Part shown: piece by piece, positions 8,413 to 19,704 of the stretch
Numbering within the stretch: position 1 is the first letter of the stretch
Layout of the letters: the number at the start of each line of letters is the position of its first letter
The notes under the pieces: model-generated
The model's input: the letters and a program-made list of their open reading frames with translations, nothing else
Told to the model about the DNA's origin: nothing
Databases searched by the model: none
From: Bog-473 sp963742035
GTDB lineage: Bacteria; Actinomycetota; Acidimicrobiia; Acidimicrobiales; RAAP-2
DNA: 64,000 nt
Direction: 5' to 3'
Assembly: GCA_963742035.1 (NCBI GenBank)
Contig: CAVUKH010000007.1
Span: 620,001-684,000, forward strand
Made by a program: the position numbers and the translations under genes

Positions 8413-9044
8413 CAGGATTCCTCCGGGTTCGCGGCGCAGGGGGCAGCCGATCGAGTCCGGTCAACTATAGCCGTCAGCTCGGCCAGGGCCTGACCAAGGT
8501 CGTCATTGATGACCGTGTGAGCTGCAATTTTGGCCCCGCGCTCCACCTCGGAGCGCCCGAGCTCCACCCGGCGCCGGATGTGCTCCGCGTCGTCCCCACG
8601 GGCCTTGAGCCGCTCCGCCTGCACCGCGGGCGACGGTGGCAGCAGCAGGATGACGGTGGCATCGGGACGCCGGGCCAGCACCTGCTCGGCCCCCTGCACG
8701 TCGATCTCGAGCAGGACGTCCGCGCCCGGAGGCGGATCCGGGATTGGCGTGCCCATCAGGTAGTCGAGGAACTCGGCCCACTCGTAGAAGCCGCCCTGGG
8801 CGACCGCCTCCTCGAAGGTCGGTCGGTCGACGAAGACATACGCGCTGCGCTCGCGCTCACCCGGCCGGGGCTTCCTGGTCGTCCAACTCCGGCTGAGCCA
8901 CAGCGTCGGATCCTGCGCGATCAGCGCTGCTGCAATGGTGCCCTTCCCGGCCCCACCAGGGCCGATGAGCACGAAGATGTGCGGCGCGGTGATCTTGGGT
9001 TCAGCGTGCAGTCTCTTTGAGCAGCGCTTCGCGCTGCTTGGCAC
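8412..9044 (-). CDS. gmk: Guanylate kinase
   Basis: Phosphorylates GMP to GDP. The P-loop is LIGPGGAGKGT, with Gly where the family usually has Ser (GPSGAGK). The GMP-binding SRSWTTRKPRPGE, YEWAEF and the LLEIDVQGAEQV segment are all present. The start is uncertain: no ATG precedes the P-loop in frame, so I chose GTG 9044, which has an AAGGG five bases upstream and overlaps mihF by 44 bases; TTG 9047 is the neighbouring alternative and CTG 9011 is less likely. Confidence 0.93.
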   Translation of the reverse strand: MPSSAKRCSKRLHAEPKITAPHIFVLIGPGGAGKGTIAAALIAQDPTLWLSRSWTTRKPRPGERERSAYVFVDRPTFEEAVAQGGFYEWAEFLDYLMGTPIPDPPPGADVLLEIDVQGAEQVLARRPDATVILLLPPSPAVQAERLKARGDDAEHIRRRVELGRSEVERGAKIAAHTVINDDLGQALAELTAIVDRTRSAAPCAANPEES

Positions 9045-9318
9045 CAAGCCCTTGGAGCCTCCGGCTGTCGCTGATGCCGACGGTTTCCATCAGGCGGCGC
9101 GCTTTGACCTTGCCCAGGCCGGGCAGGGACTCGAGCACGGAGACAACCTTCATCTTCCCGATGGTCTCGTTGGAGTCGGCCTCCTGGAGGAGGTCCGCCA
9201 ACGACAGGTTGCCCATCTTGAGCTTGTCCTTGACCTCGGCCCGCTCACGGCGAACCTTGGCAGCCTTTTCGAGTGCAGCTGCGCGCTGCTCTGGAGTGAG
9301 TGCGGGAGGTTGCGGCAT
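9001..9318 (-). CDS. mihF: Actinobacterial integration host factor
   Basis: Small nucleoid protein of the mIHF family (unrelated to E. coli IHF), 105 residues. A basic N-terminal helix (AKVRRERAEVKDKLK) is followed by a helix-two turns-helix DNA-binding region containing LESLPGLGKVKARRLMETVGI, typical of helix-hairpin-helix DNA contacts. Its position between pyrF and gmk is the conserved actinobacterial one. It bends DNA and affects nucleoid structure and gene expression in the related mycobacterial and Streptomyces proteins. Confidence 0.93.
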   Translation of the reverse strand: MPQPPALTPEQRAAALEKAAKVRRERAEVKDKLKMGNLSLADLLQEADSNETIGKMKVVSVLESLPGLGKVKARRLMETVGISDSRRLQGLGAKQREALLKETAR

Positions 9319-9366
9319 GGCGAGACCATAGCGCCTCGGCCAGGGCCGTTCACCTATTTCCCCTCT

Positions 9367-10206
9367 TCAGCCCATCGCAGTCGCCAACTCACGGTTCAGC
9401 AAGCGTGCGCCGCGGCGCAAGTCGGCGGGATCCGGGCCCTCGTCGAGGAGCCCGCGGGAGCTGCTCGGCAGCACCGATCCGGGGCGACACCCGGCAAATC
9501 GGGCCGCCACGTCCGCGGGCCCGGCACCTTGGGCCCCCAGGCCCGGAGCCAAAATGACGCCCCCGAGCTGGGACAATGCGAACGCTGATCGCTCCAATGT
9601 GGCTCCGATGACCGCGCCTACCGTTCCGGTCGGGACGTCAGCGGAGCCGTTCAGCTCGGCAATCTCGGCCAGGAGCATGTCCTCGACCCCAGATCCGGCC
9701 CTGGTGACGGCCTGCTGGAGACTCCGGCCCTCGGGGTTCGAGCTCCGGGCCACCACCAGGACCCCCTTCCCGTTGGCCGCGCCGAGGTGGACCAGGGGCG
9801 CCAGCGCCCCCAGGCCGAGATACGGATGGACCGTCACGGCGTCGCCGGCGAGGGGGCTGGTCTCACCGAGCCAGGCATCGGCGTAGGCCGCCGCCGTCGA
9901 GTCGATATCCCCCCGCTTGGCGTCGGCGATCACGATGAGGCCCGCGGCAGTCGCGTCGGCGACGAGTCGCTCCAGTTCCGCCATTCCGGCGGACCCATGA
10001 CGCTCGAAGAAGGCGACCTGCGGCTTGACCACGCTCACGGCGCCGGCGAAGCCCTCGACGCAAGCGGCACAAAAGGCGCGCAGACCAGCAGCGTCGTCGG
10101 AGAGGCCCCACTTGGCCAGCAGCGCGGCCGACGGGTCGATGCCCGCACACAGTGGTCCCGTCCTGGCGACGGCCGCCGCCACCCGATCTCCGAAACTGTC
10201 AGCCAT
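9367..10206 (-). CDS. pyrF: Orotidine 5'-phosphate decarboxylase, type 2
   Basis: Final step of de novo UMP synthesis. 279 residues; the catalytic Lys/Asp array is in IADAKRGDI, and the longer PyrF subfamily 2 layout (LCAGIDPS near the N-terminus, KPQVAFFERHG, VTVHPYLG, GTVGAVIGAT) is clear. ATG 10206 has an excellent Shine-Dalgarno (GGAGGA) and overlaps the pyrD stop by 8 bases, so it is coupled to pyrD. Confidence 0.96.
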   Translation of the reverse strand: MADSFGDRVAAAVARTGPLCAGIDPSAALLAKWGLSDDAAGLRAFCAACVEGFAGAVSVVKPQVAFFERHGSAGMAELERLVADATAAGLIVIADAKRGDIDSTAAAYADAWLGETSPLAGDAVTVHPYLGLGALAPLVHLGAANGKGVLVVARSSNPEGRSLQQAVTRAGSGVEDMLLAEIAELNGSADVPTGTVGAVIGATLERSAFALSQLGGVILAPGLGAQGAGPADVAARFAGCRPGSVLPSSSRGLLDEGPDPADLRRGARLLNRELATAMG

Positions 10207-11247
10207 TTCCTCCTCCTTCGTGCAGCGATGCAATAGGGACGCCCGAGGCGCCACGATCTTCGGTCAGCCGGTCAGCGGTGGCGGTGGCGGTGGCGGTGAC
10301 GCGCCGTCGCACCCCCCGGCGGATGTCCTCCACCGTCGTGTCGTGGGCCTCGCACCAGCGCGCCAATTGGCGGAGCACCTTCCAGGGCGCCCGGGGATCT
10401 CGGAAGGTGGCGGTGCCGACCTGAACGGCATCGGCCCCGGCCACGAGCAGCTCCACCGCGTCGCGGCCGGAGAAGACGCCCCCCACGCCGACGATCGGTA
10501 ACTCGGGGAAGGCCGACCGGCATTCCCACACGGCGCGTACCGCCACCGGGTGCACGGCGGCACCGGACAGCCCACCCCCGCCCGCTCCCAGGACGGGCCG
10601 TCCCGACTCGATGTCGAGGGCGAGGCCCAGCAACGTGTTCACGAGGGTCAACCCGGCGGCACCACCCTGCACCGCACCGGCGGCGATCTCCCCCAGGTCC
10701 GGCACGTTCGGACTGAGCTTGGCCCAGCGCGGCAACCCGCAGGCGGTGGCGGCGAGGACCCGCGCCGTGGCGTCGGGCGAGTGGGCGAACATGCGTGAAC
10801 GGTCCTCGACGTTCGGACAACTCACGTTGACCTCGAGCGCCTGAATGCACGAACCGGGCGCCGACGACGCGGCCGCCGCCACGAGCTCGGCCGCCCTGGC
10901 GTAGTCCGACACCGAACGACCCCAGATGCTCACCACCACCCGCGCCCCGGAGGCCTGCAGGGCCGGGAGGACATCGGCCGCCCACGCCGCCAGGCCCGGG
11001 CCCTGCAGGCCGACGCTGTTCAGCATGCCCGAACCGACCTCGTGCACCCGCGGCGCCGGGTTGCCCGGCCAGGGTTCGACCGACAGAGACTTCACGACGA
11101 CCGCACCGAGTCGGCTCAGGTCGCCGTACGCGGACAGCTCGGTGCCGTGTCCCGACGTCCCCGATGCCGTCAGCACGGGGTTGGGGAGGGTGAGGCTCCC
11201 GACGGTGGTGGCGAGCCTGGGCGCCCGGCGCACGTCGGGAGCGGCAC

Positions 11248-11251
<4 letters not shown>
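10199..11251 (-). CDS. pyrD: Dihydroorotate dehydrogenase, class 1-type
   Basis: Oxidises dihydroorotate to orotate using FMN; cytosolic. Catalytic Cys lies in NVSCPNV, the class 1 arrangement (class 2 enzymes use Ser). Other motifs: NPVLTASGT, KSLSVEPWPGN, GLQGPG, KLSPNVPD, and the FMN phosphate site GVGGVFSGRDAVE and GADAVQVGTA. No pyrK (electron transfer subunit of class 1B) is adjacent. The last ~40 residues include a Thr-Ala repeat encoded by a GGTGGC-type hexamer run and look dispensable. Coupled to carB by a 4-base overlap at its start. Confidence 0.93.
10277..10300. repeat. Short tandem hexamer (GGTGGC-type) in pyrD
   Basis: Four consecutive units (three GGTGGC and one GGTGAC on the plus strand) encode Thr-Ala dipeptides near the C-terminus of PyrD. 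The unit length is a multiple of three, so expansions keep the frame. It resembles the GATGGC runs in the carotenoid oxygenase and menE genes. Confidence 0.7.
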
Positions 11252-14558
<3,307 letters not shown>

Positions 14559-14559
<1 letters not shown>

Positions 14560-15707
14560 CAGCGCACCCCGGCGCCGGCGCCGGTCGAGCGGGTGGGATG
14601 GGCCAGCATGAGGTCGCGGAAGGCACCGAAGAGGTAGCGGGCATCGTGGGGCCCGGGGGCGGCCTCGGGGTGGTACTGCACCGAGAAGGCCGGCGCTCGG
14701 AGGGAACGGAAACCCTCGATCACACCGTCGTTGAGGTTGACGTGCGTGGTCTCGGCGTCGGGGATGGAACCGGCCGCCACGGCATAGTTGTGGTTCTGAC
14801 TGGTGATCTCCACCACGCCGGTCTCCAGGCGTTGGACGGGATGGTTGGCCCCGTGATGCCCGAAGGGCAGTTTGTACGTCGAGCCGCCCAACGCCGTGGC
14901 CAGGATCTGATGACCGAGGCAGATGCCGAAGATGGGGACGCGCCCGACCAGGTCGGCCACGGCCGCGGTGGGCCCGGGCAGGGCCGCGGGATCGCCCGGG
15001 CCATTGGAGAGGAACACGCCGTCGGGCTCGAGTGCCAGCACGTCGTCGGCTCCGGTGCCGGCGGGCACCACGGTGACCGTCCCGAGCGTGGTGAGCAACT
15101 GGACCATGGTGGTCTTGACGCCGAAGTCGTAGGCCACGATGCGCGGGCCCCCCTCGGCGCCGGCGTCCGTCCCGGGGCGGACGGTGACCTCGCTCGCGGT
15201 CACGCCCGAGACGAGATCCATGCCGTCGGTGCCGACGGCAGCCGCGGCGGCGGCCCGCAACTCCGCCTCCGGCGCCGAACCGAAGGCGCAGGGCATCGCC
15301 CCGGACTGGCGCACGTGGCGGGCCAGGCGCCGGGTGTCGACGCCGGTCAGGGCGGGGATGCCGTGTCGGCGCAGGAAGGGCTCGAGGCCTTCGGTGGCGC
15401 GCCAGTTCGAGGGCTCATCGGCCAGATCGCACACCACGATCCCCCGACAGTGCGGCACGGCGGCCTCGTCGTCGGCGGCGTTGGTTCCGTAGTTCCCGAT
15501 GTGGGTGCTGGTGAAGGCGATGACCTGGCCCGCGTACGACGGGTCCGTGATCACCTCCTGGTATCCGCTCATGGCGGTGTTGAACACGAGCTCGCCCGTC
15601 GCCAGCGGCACCGCGGCCCCGGCCATCTCGCCGGTGAACGCCGTGCCGTCGGCAGTCACCAACAACGCGCGCGTCCTGTCGCCCTGACCGGTCAACGCCG
15701 CGCTCAC
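14559..15707 (-). CDS. carA: Carbamoyl-phosphate synthase small subunit (glutaminase)
   Basis: Supplies ammonia from glutamine to CarB. 382 residues; an N-terminal CPSase domain (NTAMSGYQEVITDPSY) and a C-terminal class I glutamine amidotransferase domain with the catalytic Cys in GICLGHQ and the His-Glu pair in QYHPEA. The GTG start forms a GTGA overlap with the stop of pyrC in the frame that encodes the PyrC C-terminus, evidence that the original pyrC ended at 15704. Confidence 0.97.
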
Positions 15708-15737
15708 CGTTGTGCCGTTGCGTCGATCACAACCGCC

Positions 15738-17027
15738 TCACCTCGCAACACCGTGTGCCGGACCGCGCCGGCGAACGTGCGGCCTGCGTACGGGGTGTTG
15801 CGACTGCGGCTGGCCAGGCGCGCCGGGTCCACCACGGTGACGGCGGCGGGGTCGAAGACACACAGATTGGCCGTCGCCCCCGCCTCGACCGGTCCGCCCT
15901 GAGCGCTGTGCCCGCCGACACGTGGGTCGGTCGCCGTCAGCTTGGCGATGACGGCGGGCTGCGCGCTCGAGCAGGGCGAAGATGCGCTCGGGTCCCATGT
16001 GGGGCGAGAGGACGTCCCACGCGATCGGCATTGCCGTCTGCAACCCCAGCATGCCCGGGGGGGCCTGGTCGAAAGGGACGTCCTTCGCCTCCGGTGCGTG
16101 GGGCGCGTGGTCGGTCGCCACCGCGTCGATCGTGCCGTCGCACAGGCCGGCGACGACCGCGGCCACGTCCTCGGCGGTCCGCAGTGGTGGGTTCACCTTG
16201 AACACGGGGTCGTAGCCCGCCACCAGGGCATGGGTCAGAACCATGTGGTGCGGCGCGACTTCGGCCGTGACCGGAAGGCCCTCCTCCTTGGCCCGGCGAA
16301 TCAGATCGACCGAGCCCGCCGTGGACATGTGCAAGAAGTGCACCGGGGCGCCCGTGAGGCGGGCCAGCGCGATGTCGCGGGCCACCATGACCTCCTCGGC
16401 GGCGGCGGGCATACCCGGGAGCCCGAGTCGGCTCGACCAGCTGCCCTCGTGCATGGCGCCCCCCGCCGCCAGGCAACTGTCCTCGCAGTGCTGGGCCAGG
16501 GTGACGCCGAGGCCCTTGGCGTAGTCGAGGGCGCGCCGCATGAGCGCGCCGTCTTGCACGCCGGCGCCGTCGTCGGTGAACAGCGTCACCCCGAGCGCAG
16601 CCAGCTCGCCCAGCGGGGCCAGGGCGTGGCCGGCCCGGCCGATGGTGATGGCTCCAGCCACCGCAACGTCGGCGGTGCAGCCCGAGCCGAGCGCCAATAC
16701 CTCGGCCGCCACCCCGGCGGAGTCGATGGCCGGCTCCGTGTTCGGCATGGCGACGACGGCCGTGTAGCCGCCGAGGGCGGCGGCCCGGGCGCCGCTCTCG
16801 ATGGTCTCGGCCTCCTCGCGGCCCGGCTGGCGCAGATGGGTGTGCAGGTCGACCAGGCCAGGGCCGACCAGGCAACCTCCGGCGTCGAGCACCTGCGCAC
16901 CGCGCGGCACGTCGATCGACGCGGCGACGGCGACGACGACGTCATCCGCGATGGCGACGTCGGCGCGGCGCAGTCCGGAGGCCCCCACGACCGTCCCGCC
17001 GCGGATGATGACCGTGGGCTCAGGCAA
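15738..17027 (-). CDS. pyrC: Dihydroorotase with a probable frameshift near its C-terminus
   Basis: Cyclises carbamoyl aspartate to dihydroorotate. Zinc ligands are in LVDLHTHLRQPG, AEVAPHHMVL and ATDHAPHAPEAK, and the binuclear-centre Asp in TDHAPH; family MPNTEPAID is present. As sequenced, the frame after residue ~355 (LLERAARRHRQ) becomes Arg-rich nonsense until a stop at 15738. Shifting frame at the GCGCGC run (15961-15966) restores a normal tail, reading QPAVIAKLTATDPRV, then GGPVEAGATANLCVFDP and RNTPYAGRTFAG, and ends at 15704 overlapping carA by GTGA. Start chosen as TTG 17027, behind AGAGGTG, overlapping the pyrB stop by 8 bases. Either a sequencing/assembly indel or a recent mutation. 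Confidence 0.9.
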   Translation of the reverse strand: MPEPTVIIRGGTVVGASGLRRADVAIADDVVVAVAASIDVPRGAQVLDAGGCLVGPGLVDLHTHLRQPGREEAETIESGARAAALGGYTAVVAMPNTEPAIDSAGVAAEVLALGSGCTADVAVAGAITIGRAGHALAPLGELAALGVTLFTDDGAGVQDGALMRRALDYAKGLGVTLAQHCEDSCLAAGGAMHEGSWSSRLGLPGMPAAAEEVMVARDIALARLTGAPVHFLHMSTAGSVDLIRRAKEEGLPVTAEVAPHHMVLTHALVAGYDPVFKVNPPLRTAEDVAAVVAGLCDGTIDAVATDHAPHAPEAKDVPFDQAPPGMLGLQTAMPIAWDVLSPHMGPERIFALLERAARRHRQADGDRPTCRRAQRSGRTGRGGGDGQSVCLRPRRRHRGGPGAPGQPQSQHPVRRPHVRRRGPAHGVAR

Positions 17028-18012
17028 CGGCCGGCACCTCTGCGATGCCCGGCAGCTCGCCACCGAGGATGAGGAACAGGATGGCCATGCGCACGGCGAC
17101 GCCGTTCGCGACCTGCTGGGTCACGACCGTCCGTGGCAGGTCCGCCACGTCGGAGGCGATCTCGACCCCGCGCACCATGGGCCCGGGGTGGGTCACGATG
17201 GCGTGGTCGGCCAAGCGCTCGGCCCGGCGTGCGGTCAGCCCCCAGCCGGCCGTGTACTCGCGCAGGCTGGGCACGAAGGACCCGCTGCCCCGCTCGGCCT
17301 GCAGGCGGAGGAGCGAGACCACATCCGCGTCGGCGAGGGCGGCATCGAGGTCGGGTGCCACCTCGACGGGCCAGCCCTCGAGCGAGGGCGGCAACAGGCT
17401 GCCGGGTGCCACAAGGGTGACGTGTGCTCCCAGGGCGGTGTAGGCCAGCACCTCGGAGCGAGCCACCCGGCTGTGGCGGACGTCGCCGACAATCAGGACC
17501 CGCAGGTCCTCGAAGCACGCGGTGCCGAGCTCGTCGGGCGCGGCGCCCTTGCGCTCGGCCAGGACCTGACGCACCGTGAACACGTCGAGGAGTGCCTGCG
17601 TGGGGTGCTCGTGCCAGCCGTCCCCCGCGTTGATCACATGGGCCCGATCGACCCAGCGCGCCACCTGGTGTGGCGCCCCGGACGAAGAATGGCGGATGAT
17701 GACAGCGTCGATGCCCATGGCCTCGACCGTCTCGACCGTGTCGCGCAGGCTCTCGCCCTTCTTGACCGACGAGCTGGCCACCGCCAGGGACAACACATCG
17801 GCCGAGAGGCGCTTCGCCGCCGTCTCGAAGGACAGCCTGGTGCGGGTCGACTCCTCGAAGAAGAGCGTCGCCACCACCTTGCCCCGCAGGGTCGGGACCT
17901 TCGGCACGGAGCGGCGTTCCACCTCGGCGAAGGCCTCGGCAACGCGCAGGACCTCCCCGATGCCGTCGGGTCCGAGGTCGGCCACCGAGAGGAGGTGCTG
18001 GCTGCCGGTCAC
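17020..18012 (-). CDS. pyrB: Aspartate carbamoyltransferase catalytic subunit
   Basis: First committed step of pyrimidine synthesis. 330 residues; carbamoyl phosphate motif FEESTRTRLSFETAAKRL, the SSVKKGESLRDT loop, HPTQALLD and the aspartate-binding HPGPMVRG are present. No pyrI is found, so it is an unregulated or dihydroorotase-associated type. GTG 18012 overlaps the pyrR stop as GTGA. The same reading frame happens to stay open upstream across pyrR to GTG 18582, but that part is out of frame with PyrR and is not protein-like. Confidence 0.96.
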   Translation of the reverse strand: MTGSQHLLSVADLGPDGIGEVLRVAEAFAEVERRSVPKVPTLRGKVVATLFFEESTRTRLSFETAAKRLSADVLSLAVASSSVKKGESLRDTVETVEAMGIDAVIIRHSSSGAPHQVARWVDRAHVINAGDGWHEHPTQALLDVFTVRQVLAERKGAAPDELGTACFEDLRVLIVGDVRHSRVARSEVLAYTALGAHVTLVAPGSLLPPSLEGWPVEVAPDLDAALADADVVSLLRLQAERGSGSFVPSLREYTAGWGLTARRAERLADHAIVTHPGPMVRGVEIASDVADLPRTVVTQQVANGVAVRMAILFLILGGELPGIAEVPAVA

Positions 18013-18539
18013 TTGTCCTCCAGACTGCCGATCCAGACGCCGTCTTCGCCGACGTCGACCATCTCCTCGCGCCGCGTCGGGAGGTTCTTGCCCACGAAGT
18101 CGGGCCGGATGGGGAGCTCGCGATGACCGCGGTCGACCATCACGGCCAGCTGGATGGAGCGGGCCCGCCCGAAGTCGTTGAGTGCGTTGAGCGCGGCGCG
18201 GATGGTGCGGCCGGTGAAGAGCACGTCGTCGACGAGTACCACCACCTTTCCGGCCAAGTCGACCGGGATGTCGGTGACCGCCTCGGGGAGGACGGGCCGC
18301 AGCCCGATGTCGTCCCGGTAGAAGGCCACGTCGAGGCTGCCGACGGCCAGGGTGTCGACCGCCTCGATCTGGCGCAGGATCTCGGCCATTTTGGTGGCAA
18401 GGGGGACGCCGCCCGTCTGGAGCCCGACGAGGACGATGTCGTCGACGCCCCCGTTGCGCTCGACCACCTCGTGCGCCATCCGTGTCAGCGCGCGCAGCAC
18501 GTCGCCCGAAGTGAGGACTTGGGAGTGGGCCACGAACAC
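18009..18539 (-). CDS. pyrR: Bifunctional pyr operon regulator/uracil phosphoribosyltransferase
   Basis: PyrR binds UMP and represses the pyr mRNA; it also has weak uracil phosphoribosyltransferase activity. PRPP-binding loop VVLVDDVLFTGRTIRAAL, ALTRMAHEVVER and VGLQTGGVPLA are typical; ~176 residues from GTG 18539. However, the only strong Shine-Dalgarno (AGGAGGAG, 18585-18592) serves GTG 18582, which is one base out of frame with PyrR. Removing one G from the G5 run at 18541-18545 would join VAERERSQYATPRG to VFVAHSQVLTSGDV and give a continuous protein. I think the true start is 18582 and an indel separates it; the listed start is the in-frame alternative. Confidence 0.88.
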   Translation of the reverse strand: MFVAHSQVLTSGDVLRALTRMAHEVVERNGGVDDIVLVGLQTGGVPLATKMAEILRQIEAVDTLAVGSLDVAFYRDDIGLRPVLPEAVTDIPVDLAGKVVVLVDDVLFTGRTIRAALNALNDFGRARSIQLAVMVDRGHRELPIRPDFVGKNLPTRREEMVDVGEDGVWIGSLEDK

Positions 18540-18584
18540 GCCCCCGAGGGGTCGCGTACTGACTGCGTTCGCGTTCGGCCACTG

Positions 18585-18592
18585 CTCCTCCT
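18585..18592 (-). promoter_or_regulatory. Strong Shine-Dalgarno for the pyr operon
   Basis: AGGAGGAG read on the minus strand, 2 bases (4 from the AGGAGG core) before GTG 18582. It immediately follows the PyrR-binding hairpin, so occupancy by PyrR would be expected to hinder ribosome loading. It decides the start of pyrR and exposes the frame conflict noted there. Confidence 0.75.
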
Positions 18593-18593
18593 G

Positions 18594-18624
18594 CCGTGTG
18601 AGCCTCACGGGACTCACTTCACGG
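18594..18624 (-). promoter_or_regulatory. PyrR-binding loop in the pyr mRNA leader
   Basis: Minus-strand AGTCCCGTGAGGCT (18601-18614) matches every fixed position of the PyrR-binding-loop consensus ARUCCNGNGAGGYU known from Bacillus. It is flanked by complementary arms, GTG/CAC directly around the loop and CCGT/ACGG outside a small GAA bulge, giving the expected stem-bulge-loop. The 3' arm ends one base before the Shine-Dalgarno. In mycobacteria PyrR is reported to repress translation through such a leader element, so UMP-dependent translational repression is the likely mode here. No intrinsic terminator with a U-tract is visible in the ~100-base leader. Confidence 0.85.
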
Positions 18625-18634
18625 TCAGGAGCCA

Positions 18635-18640
18635 ACTCTA
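18635..18640 (-). promoter_or_regulatory. Possible -10 box of the pyr operon
   Basis: TAGAGT on the minus strand fits the TAnnnT pattern seen repeatedly in this window. A start 6-8 bases downstream would give a leader of about 45 bases that begins just before the PyrR-binding hairpin. No convincing -35 hexamer is seen at the right distance. Confidence 0.4.
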
Positions 18641-18683
18641 GCGCGCCGGGTGAGGCCCGGGGCCGGTGAATACCCCAGCTTCC

Positions 18684-19085
18684 TCAGCCGGACGCGATGT
18701 CGGCGACGATGGTCGAGAGGATCCCGTTGACGAAGCGGCCCGATTCGTCGGTCGAGTACTCCTTGGCCAGCTCCACCGCCTCGTCGATGACGACGGCCGT
18801 CGGCGGTCCCTCGGGGTCCAACAGCTCGGCGACGGCCAGACGCAGCACAATGCGGTCGACGACGGCCATCCGTTCGAGCGGCCACCCGACCGAGGCGGCG
18901 GCGATGCGACGGTCGGCCTCGTCCCGGGTCTCCACCGCGTGCTCGATCAGCGTCCGCACGTAGCCATCGGGTGGAACGGGAAGGGCGTCGACCACCTGGA
19001 GCGGCCCTTCGCCCTTCAGCTCCGCCTCGTAGAGCAGGGAGAGAGCCCGTTCCCGTTGCTGGTGTCGGGGTGCGGCGTCCGTCAT
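18684..19085 (-). CDS. nusB: Transcription antitermination factor NusB
   Basis: 133-residue all-helical RNA-binding protein that works with NusE (S10) in rRNA antitermination. The N-terminal RERALSLLYEAEL and C-terminal VIDEAVELAKEYSTDESGRFVNGILS are diagnostic of NusB. It lies 58 bases downstream of efp and ~100 bases upstream of pyrR, the normal actinobacterial order. Confidence 0.95.
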   Translation of the reverse strand: MTDAAPRHQQRERALSLLYEAELKGEGPLQVVDALPVPPDGYVRTLIEHAVETRDEADRRIAAASVGWPLERMAVVDRIVLRLAVAELLDPEGPPTAVVIDEAVELAKEYSTDESGRFVNGILSTIVADIASG

Positions 19086-19143
19086 GTGCGCTGGCCTCGG
19101 CCCCGGCCGGATCCTGCGGTCGGTCGACGGGGCGCCCGGGCCC

Positions 19144-19704
19144 TCAGGCCCGGGTCAGGTACTCGCCGGAGCGGGTGTCGACCTTGATCACGTCCCCGAT
19201 GTTCACGAAGAGAGGAACTTGGACGACGTGGCCGGTCTGGAGCGTGGCGGGCTTGCGGGCGCCCGAGACGCGGTCACCCTGCATGCCGGGCTCCGTCTCG
19301 GTGACCGTCAGCTCGACCGCCGCCGGGAGCTCGACCCCCACGATCTCGCCGTTGTACATCTGGACGTTCGCGGCGTCGCCCTCCTTCAGGTAGTCGGGCG
19401 CAGCGCCGAGGGCATCCGGCGCGACTTGCAGCTGCTCGTAGCTCGTCGTGTCCATGAAGACGTAGTCGGTGCCGTCGCGGTAGAGGAACTGCATGTCCCG
19501 CTTGTCGATGATGGCCTGCTCGAGCTTCTCATCGGCCCGGTAGGTGCGCTCGATCACGGCACCGCTGCGGACGTTCTTGAGCTTCGTGCGCACGAAGGCG
19601 CCGCCCTTGCCCGGCTTGACGTGCTGAAACTCGACGACGCTGAACAGGCCCTCGGGGAGGTCCAGGCTCATGCCGTTCTTCAGGTCATTGGTCGAGACTG
19701 CCAT
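19144..19704 (-). CDS. efp: Elongation factor P
   Basis: Relieves ribosome stalling at polyproline. 186 residues, three beta-barrel domains. The tip loop KPGKGGAF carries an unmodified-type Lys33 between Gly residues. No efpA-independent modification gene (epmA/B, earP) is in the window, as expected for actinobacteria. The C-terminal GDVIKVDTRSGEYLTRA is canonical. The start overlaps pepQ by 20 bases, with AAAGGAC as ribosome binding site inside pepQ. Confidence 0.97.
   Translation of the reverse strand: MAVSTNDLKNGMSLDLPEGLFSVVEFQHVKPGKGGAFVRTKLKNVRSGAVIERTYRADEKLEQAIIDKRDMQFLYRDGTDYVFMDTTSYEQLQVAPDALGAAPDYLKEGDAANVQMYNGEIVGVELPAAVELTVTETEPGMQGDRVSGARKPATLQTGHVVQVPLFVNIGDVIKVDTRSGEYLTRA

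Noticed and set aside
17020..18582. A 520-codon frame from GTG 18582 through to the pyrB stop, suggesting a PyrR-PyrB fusion.
   Set aside because: Before 18012 the frame is not the PyrR frame and is Arg-rich nonsense; pyrB has its own GTGA start.
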